A stretch of DNA of 9,015 nucleotides, taken from JAVBKP01 sp031553975 (GTDB lineage Bacteria; Bacillota; Clostridia; Peptostreptococcales; Anaerovoracaceae). The translations under genes were made by a program, and so were the position numbers. Under the pieces are notes generated by a model that ran no database searches, was not told the DNA's origin, and saw only the letters and a list, made by a program, of their open reading frames with translations. Shown piece after piece: positions 4,945 through 9,015 of the stretch (positions are counted from its first letter, which is position 1; each line of letters begins with the position of its first letter). Location: NCBI GenBank assembly GCA_031553975.1, contig JAVBKP010000007.1, forward strand, positions 1-9,015, written 5' to 3'.

Positions 4945-6936
4945 TTAACACCCAAAAGCCCCTGTCAGCTCCTCTTCATAAAGCACTTCTAATTCGTGCA
5001 AAGCCCTTGTAAGTGCCACATAGAGCAACTTCATATCTAACACATTTCCCGGGACATATTGTATGCTAGAGGCGTCCGCCACTATGACCGCGTCGAACTC
5101 TAATCCTTTGGCTAGGTGACTTGTGATGACGCACATACCACCCTCATATTCGTGGTCTGATGATGTGATGGATTTGATTTCTAGGCCTTTTGCGCGAAGA
5201 TTTTTCTCCATTTGCTCTGCCCCTTTTGGCTCTTTGCAAATCACGGCTATGGTCTTATGCCCAGCCTCTTTAAACCCTGCTATTTTGTCAATCACTAGCT
5301 CTATTTGGTCTTGATCGTTGAAGAATTCTGTGAAGCTGACATCTTTGCCGTGACGTATGACAGCCTCTGCCTCATTCAGCCCTAGGTGCCTATTAATACG
5401 GTTGGCCACCTGCATGATTTCAATGGTAGTACGATAACTTTTGACCAGCTCCATCACTTGGCAATGCCCTGCAAACACGTCTTCTGCCACGCCTTTCCAG
5501 TTCTCTATACCCCTATGTCCATAGATGGATTGGGCTAAATCACCAAAGATGCTAAAGCTGGCATCTTGTAGTATCTGTCTGATTACATAAAAATGAAATT
5601 TTCCCAAATCCTGGGCTTCATCTATAACTACATGTTTAAGCTCGCCTAAGTCCCCTTTGCCAGTCAGTTTGTATTTTATATACATCAAGGCTGCCAAATC
5701 TTCAAAATCATATTTTTTCAATTTTGGCTGTCCTAAAAATTCATTGTATAGGGTTGTAGCCTTTACGTTTGCCTTAGAAAAGTGTTTTCTGAGTTCTTTT
5801 AGGAATCCTTGCCCGTAGGTGTTTTCCAGCTGGTTGGAAAGCAAGAGACAAGCTTTTTCTATCCGTGTAGCCACGTCTTTGTATATGTTTCTGTCTAGCT
5901 CTTGGTAGATTTTTTTTATGGTTGCGTGCTTAATTAGAACCGTCCCCAATGAAGATTTTGTCCCAAATGAAATAACGAAATCCTCTGAGGGGATTAAATT
6001 TGTATAAAAGTTTTCCAAAAAAGCATCTATTTCTGCTTTGTAGTCCATGGTGGTTTTGTGGCGGTGCCAGGTCATATCCTCCCCAGACATGGCCATAAGC
6101 AAATTTTTTTCCACGGGATTCACTTGAAAATTCTCATCTACAAATGTTTTTGCTAGGTTTTCAAAGGTGGACTGCACTACGTTGTTCACGTCCAGGTCTG
6201 GCAGTACCCCTGAAATATAACTGATGAAGAATGTATTTGGCCCTATGACAAGGTATTGTTCTGGTTTGATCTTGTCAATGTGATTGTATACAAGAAAGGC
6301 TACCCTGTGGAGAGCTACTGTGGTCTTTCCACTTCCTGCCACCCCTTGCACAATAAGGTTTTGCCCAAATCTCTCCCTGATGATCAGATTCTGCTCTTGC
6401 TGGATAGATGCTACTATATTCTTCAAACGATTTTCTGCATTGACACCTAAATAGGGCTTTAGTATCTCATCATTGGATACTGTATCCACATCTTGGTAGC
6501 TATTCAAAATCCCACTTTCTATATCGTACTGGCGTTTGGTGAGCATCTGCCCGCAGATCTCACCATCTGGCGCCCTGTAGGTCGCCGCGCCTAAATTGCT
6601 GTCATAATACAAAGCAGCAATAGGCGCACGCCAGTCCACAGTTACCAAGGTATCGTCCGTGTCAAAGACACCGACCTTGCCAATATAGCAAATCTCTGCC
6701 AAATCGCTCCCATCTCCCCTAAAGTCGATACGAGCAAAGTAAGGCTTTTGGGCTGTTTTTTCCATCAGTTCTAACTTGCGGCTATACAGCACAGAAAAAG
6801 CCGCGAACAAGTCTAAGTTGTCGCGGTATGTGCTAGGTAAAAATTCAATTCTAAACTTCAATTCTTCAATATTCTCTTGGAATTTGACTAGCACCTCTGC
6901 TAGTTTTTGTTTTTCTAATTCTAATACTTCACTCAT
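4945..6936 (-). CDS. HelD-like SF1 ATPase (UvrD/PcrA-type motor, putative RNA polymerase recycling factor)
   Basis: The product is 663 residues with all the main SF1A motifs: Walker A GVAGSGKTT (198-206), Walker B IDEAQD (438-443), motif III GDLAQSIYG (465-473), motif IV SYRT (500-503), motif V SHLAKGLEFD (606-615) and motif VI YVALTRA (639-645). The N-terminal part marks it as HelD rather than UvrD or Rep: a predicted helical arm (1-65), then PYFARIDF (65-72), YIGKVGV (84-90) and DWRAPIAALYYD (101-112), all before Walker A. Known HelD proteins enter RNA polymerase and use ATP to free it from stalled complexes or DNA. At 663 residues it is about 110 shorter than the Bacillus protein (about 774), so some arm regions may be reduced. 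It starts 6 nt after the methyltransferase stop, with only a weak AAAGTG ribosome site, which suggests translational coupling. A UvrD-family repair role cannot be excluded. Confidence 0.88.
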   Translation of the reverse strand: MSEVLELEKQKLAEVLVKFQENIEELKFRIEFLPSTYRDNLDLFAAFSVLYSRKLELMEKTAQKPYFARIDFRGDGSDLAEICYIGKVGVFDTDDTLVTVDWRAPIAALYYDSNLGAATYRAPDGEICGQMLTKRQYDIESGILNSYQDVDTVSNDEILKPYLGVNAENRLKNIVASIQQEQNLIIRERFGQNLIVQGVAGSGKTTVALHRVAFLVYNHIDKIKPEQYLVIGPNTFFISYISGVLPDLDVNNVVQSTFENLAKTFVDENFQVNPVEKNLLMAMSGEDMTWHRHKTTMDYKAEIDAFLENFYTNLIPSEDFVISFGTKSSLGTVLIKHATIKKIYQELDRNIYKDVATRIEKACLLLSNQLENTYGQGFLKELRKHFSKANVKATTLYNEFLGQPKLKKYDFEDLAALMYIKYKLTGKGDLGELKHVVIDEAQDLGKFHFYVIRQILQDASFSIFGDLAQSIYGHRGIENWKGVAEDVFAGHCQVMELVKSYRTTIEIMQVANRINRHLGLNEAEAVIRHGKDVSFTEFFNDQDQIELVIDKIAGFKEAGHKTIAVICKEPKGAEQMEKNLRAKGLEIKSITSSDHEYEGGMCVITSHLAKGLEFDAVIVADASSIQYVPGNVLDMKLLYVALTRALHELEVLYEEELTGAFGC

Positions 6937-6942
6937 GATTTA

Positions 6943-8241
6943 TCACTTTATCTTATACACCCTAAATCCCGTATCCACTTGATCTACAGCAGATCCGTAG
7001 TCACGTCTCATACATTCCTCTGCCCTTCGGATACGCTCTTTGCCAATCTCACAAATATTCTTATAGCCAGCCTTATAGGCATCACCTTTATGATTACACT
7101 CTTCTGGGATTTGTATCATAATAAATTTCCGATCGCCGCCATCCTCTGCATTGACCTCCATCACAGCATGGGCTGTAGAGGAAGAACCTCCAAAAAAATC
7201 CATGACAACGGCACTTGGGTTGTTGTACGTAACCGCTTGGATTAAAAGCTTCACCAGTCCCACTGGCTTTGGTGTCTCAAATACATTGGCGCCAAACAAT
7301 TCAAATATTTGGGCACTTCCATCTTCATTGGTCTCACACTCATAATGTGTAAGTGACAAAATATTCTTCATAGCCTTTCGTTCTCCACCACTCTTCACAT
7401 GGTTTGGGCGAAAAGGCACTTGGTGTATCTGTATTTTCTCCCCGTCGGCAATAATCTGGTCTAGTTTTTGCTGAGAGTATCGCCACTCTCCCTCTAGCTG
7501 CATCTCCGTCTGGTTGATGTAATTTTTCACTACAACTCGATTTAACAGTTTTGTATGGATGTTGCCCTCTGACATGTCTTGTGCCTTGATAATCTGGCTC
7601 TCAAAGCCAAACTGGACGCTCCTAGGAGGAAACACTAGCACCTTCCGTGGGTTGCCTGCATTGTTTAATGGATACTTCTTTCCTATGGTTGTTTTCTCAA
7701 TGGAAAACATATCTGTACACTCTGCCTTCTTGGCGTAGCATAATATATAATCAAACAACTTTCCTACATTCCTATGCAAAAAAGATGGTTTTTTCTTCTT
7801 TTCCCAAATGAACTCACAAACGAAATTCTCTTCTCCAAAGATTTCATTCATCATCATTCTCGTATGAGCATTTTCCCTGTCATCAAGGGTAATAAAAATC
7901 ACGCCATCATCAGCTAGCAGTTCATGTGCTAGTACCAGTCTAGGGTACATCATAGAACACCACTGTGAGTGATTGTAGCTGTCAGCGTACACGAAGTGAT
8001 TGGATCCAGTGTTGTAGGGCGGGTCAATGAACATCATGCTAACCTGTCCTGTGTGGGTCTTTCTCAGATGCTTTAAAGCATCGATGTTGTCCCCTTCTAT
8101 ATATAGGTTCTGTGTATCGTCCCAGTATTTGCTCTCAGCAAAACAAGGCCGCAGTTTTCCTGCGGCCTTTGATTTTACTTCAGCCTTGGCGGCTTTTTTG
8201 CCTATCCATGAAAATTCAAACTTTTCGGCTGTGTTTGCCAT
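6943..8241 (-). CDS. Orphan DNA adenine (N6) methyltransferase, type III Mod-like, beta class
   Basis: The 432-residue protein opens like type III Mod subunits: FSWIGKKAA (10-18), then LRPC and YIEGDNIDALKHL. Catalytic motif IV, DPPYNTG, is at 73-79, which predicts methylation of the exocyclic amino group of adenine. The SAM-binding motif I comes later (DFFGGSSSTAHAV, 348-360), preceded by FETPKP (321-326). This IV-before-I order is the beta-class arrangement. Between them, at about 140-320, lies the presumed target recognition region. Mod proteins are usually 550-680 residues. Here the insertion after DPPY is missing and the recognition region is shorter, yet both ends look complete. The neighbours are iorB upstream (TAATG overlap) and the HelD-like ATPase downstream (6 nt), with no Res subunit. 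It therefore looks like a solitary methyltransferase that could act in gene control or as a relic of restriction. The recognition sequence cannot be read. Confidence 0.9.
   Translation of the reverse strand: MANTAEKFEFSWIGKKAAKAEVKSKAAGKLRPCFAESKYWDDTQNLYIEGDNIDALKHLRKTHTGQVSMMFIDPPYNTGSNHFVYADSYNHSQWCSMMYPRLVLAHELLADDGVIFITLDDRENAHTRMMMNEIFGEENFVCEFIWEKKKKPSFLHRNVGKLFDYILCYAKKAECTDMFSIEKTTIGKKYPLNNAGNPRKVLVFPPRSVQFGFESQIIKAQDMSEGNIHTKLLNRVVVKNYINQTEMQLEGEWRYSQQKLDQIIADGEKIQIHQVPFRPNHVKSGGERKAMKNILSLTHYECETNEDGSAQIFELFGANVFETPKPVGLVKLLIQAVTYNNPSAVVMDFFGGSSSTAHAVMEVNAEDGGDRKFIMIQIPEECNHKGDAYKAGYKNICEIGKERIRRAEECMRRDYGSAVDQVDTGFRVYKIK
8141..8169 (-). terminator. Terminator-like hairpin inside the start of the methyltransferase gene
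   Basis: On the minus strand AAGGCCGCAG-GAAAA-CTGCGGCCTT forms a perfect 10-bp stem, 7 of its 10 pairs G:C, with a 5-nt loop. It is followed by GTTTTGC, so the transcript reads CTTGTTTT. It lies 73-97 nt into the coding region, where it encodes K-A-A-G-K-L-R-P-C. The T-run is interrupted by one G, so termination would be partial at most. A translating ribosome coupled from iorB would melt it; without translation it could form and stop RNA polymerase. Confidence 0.45.
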
Positions 8242-8819
8242 TACTTTACTTGCTCTTTTCCAGCCTCAAATGCTTTAATGTTTAGCTCTTCAAAGCCTTT
8301 TTTCACGTTGTTTTTGATTACATTGTGCCAATCTACATCTGTGATTCCCATTGCTTTAACAAGAGCACCAAGAAGTACAATGTTCATAGCTTTGCTATTC
8401 CCAAGTCCTTCAGCGATTTCTGCTGCCTTGAATACAGCTATATCGATTTTAGAAGATAACTCTTCTATGATTCCCTCTGGGTATGTAGCCGCACCCATTA
8501 GTATTGGAACAGATGGAATCTCATAATCATTGATAACCATCTTGCCACCTTTTTTCAGATATTCAATCCAACGCAAGGCTTCCATTTTTTCAAAAGCTAC
8601 GATTACATCCGCTTCTGCTATTCCGCAGATAGGACCATATACTTTTTTGCCATATCGAATCTGAGTGCTTACGTTACCGCCTCTTTGAGACATCCCGTGA
8701 ATTTCAGACATTTTTACATCATAACCAGCTTCTGCTAGTCCTACTGACAAGATTTTACTTGCCAAAATAGTTCCTTGTCCGCCTACGCCAACAAGTACTA
8801 TATTTTTTACATCAGACAT
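8241..8819 (-). CDS. iorB: Indolepyruvate:ferredoxin oxidoreductase, beta subunit
   Basis: The 192-residue length and sequence fit the IorB family throughout. The glycine-rich opening VGVGGQGT is at residues 10-17 and the hallmark SEIHGMSQRGG at 38-48. With IorA it forms the enzyme that oxidatively decarboxylates aryl pyruvates (indolepyruvate, phenylpyruvate and hydroxyphenylpyruvate) to aryl-acetyl-CoA, passing electrons to ferredoxin. In anaerobes this serves aromatic amino acid breakdown or, run backwards, synthesis from aryl acids. The enzyme is cytoplasmic and oxygen-sensitive. The ATG has a full AAGGAGG (8835-8829) 9 nt upstream. iorA ends 17 nt before this ATG. At the other end the TAA stop shares a base with the methyltransferase ATG (TAATG), an unusual downstream partner for iorAB. 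Confidence 0.96.
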   Translation of the reverse strand: MSDVKNIVLVGVGGQGTILASKILSVGLAEAGYDVKMSEIHGMSQRGGNVSTQIRYGKKVYGPICGIAEADVIVAFEKMEALRWIEYLKKGGKMVINDYEIPSVPILMGAATYPEGIIEELSSKIDIAVFKAAEIAEGLGNSKAMNIVLLGALVKAMGITDVDWHNVIKNNVKKGFEELNIKAFEAGKEQVK

Positions 8820-8836
8820 TCCTTACATCCTCCTTA

Positions 8837-9015
8837 CTACTTCACAAGATCAATGGCATTGAACGGACAAACTTGCTGACATACAGAGCAGCCAGTACAT
8901 GCAACTTTATCAATAGCTACTTTGCTCTCTCCGCTGTGTATCGCTGGACATCCAGTTTTCACACAAGCTTTACAATTCTTACAGTTGTCATTCACTACCA
9001 TATGCTTAGGACTAA
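8837..9015 (-). CDS. iorA: Indolepyruvate:ferredoxin oxidoreductase, alpha subunit (C-terminal end only)
   Basis: Only the last 58 codons are in the window, ending at TAG (8839-8837). They encode two [4Fe-4S] ferredoxin motifs: C-x2-C-x2-C-x4-C-P (CKNCKACVKTGCP) and C-x2-C-x2-C-x3-C-P (CTGCSVCQQVCP). This is the double-cluster tail of IorA, which carries electrons from the thiamine diphosphate site to external ferredoxin. In the first motif the last spacing is four residues rather than three, as is usual for IorA. The identification rests on this tail plus the iorB gene 17 nt downstream. The catalytic thiamine diphosphate domains lie beyond the window. Confidence 0.88.
   Translation of the reverse strand, partial: SPKHMVVNDNCKNCKACVKTGCPAIHSGESKVAIDKVACTGCSVCQQVCPFNAIDLVK

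Noticed and set aside
8178..8201. Plus-strand AGCC-GGCT stem followed by six T residues, resembling a terminator
   Set aside because: The stem is only 4 bp, there is no plus-strand gene to end, and the sequence is explained by lysine and alanine codons in the N-terminus of the methyltransferase.
4945..8241. Complete type III restriction-modification or other defence operon
   Set aside because: The methyltransferase is Mod-like, but the following gene has HelD-specific N-terminal segments and SF1 motifs rather than the SF2 helicase plus PD-(D/E)XK layout of Res. No nuclease motif was found in the window.

Overview
The window reads as a piece of chromosome from a strictly anaerobic, low-to-moderate-GC Firmicute, most likely a clostridial or acetogen-like bacterium. 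The basis is the gene content: an oxygen-sensitive indolepyruvate:ferredoxin oxidoreductase (iorAB), an aldo/keto reductase with a C-terminal iron-sulfur motif, a corrinoid-reactivating ASKHA ATPase, strong AGGAGG-type ribosome binding sites and a HelD-family ATPase. This is inference from families; no species-level marker is present. Every supported gene lies on the minus strand, so the text below follows transcription from high to low coordinates.

Region 1 (9015 to 4945). The 3' end of iorA, then iorB, a DNA adenine methyltransferase resembling a type III Mod subunit, and a HelD-like SF1 ATPase. Spacings are 17 nt, a 1-nt TAATG overlap and 6 nt, so they look like one transcription unit. No Res, other restriction nuclease or specificity gene is present. 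Inside the first 100 nt of the methyltransferase gene is a perfect 10-bp GC-rich hairpin followed by a T-rich stretch. It could reduce read-through from iorAB into mod-helD.

Region 2 (4944 to 4000). One A+T-rich gene for an unrecognised single-pass membrane-anchored protein carrying a 12-residue tandem duplication. A clear intrinsic terminator follows. Two perfect 14-bp tandem copies then abut the next promoter.

Region 3 (3999 to 1862). A near-consensus sigma70 promoter (TTGACC-17-TATAAT) drives a 640-residue corrinoid activation protein. It combines an N-terminal domain like the MetH activation domain, a three-cysteine cluster and a C-terminal ASKHA (DUF4445) ATPase module. Its partner methyltransferase is not in the window. 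A short open frame directly upstream overlaps its start (ATGA) and looks like the leftover N-terminus of a UroD-fold methyltransferase, although the promoter lies inside that frame.

Region 4 (1861 to 1). A 150-bp regulatory gap holds two extended -10 promoters, each with its own inverted repeat. They face a tightly coupled pair: a Fic-domain AMPylator-type protein with an N-terminal self-inhibitory motif, then the aldo/keto reductase, whose ribosome binding site overlaps the fic stop codon. The reductase runs off the low-coordinate end of the window.
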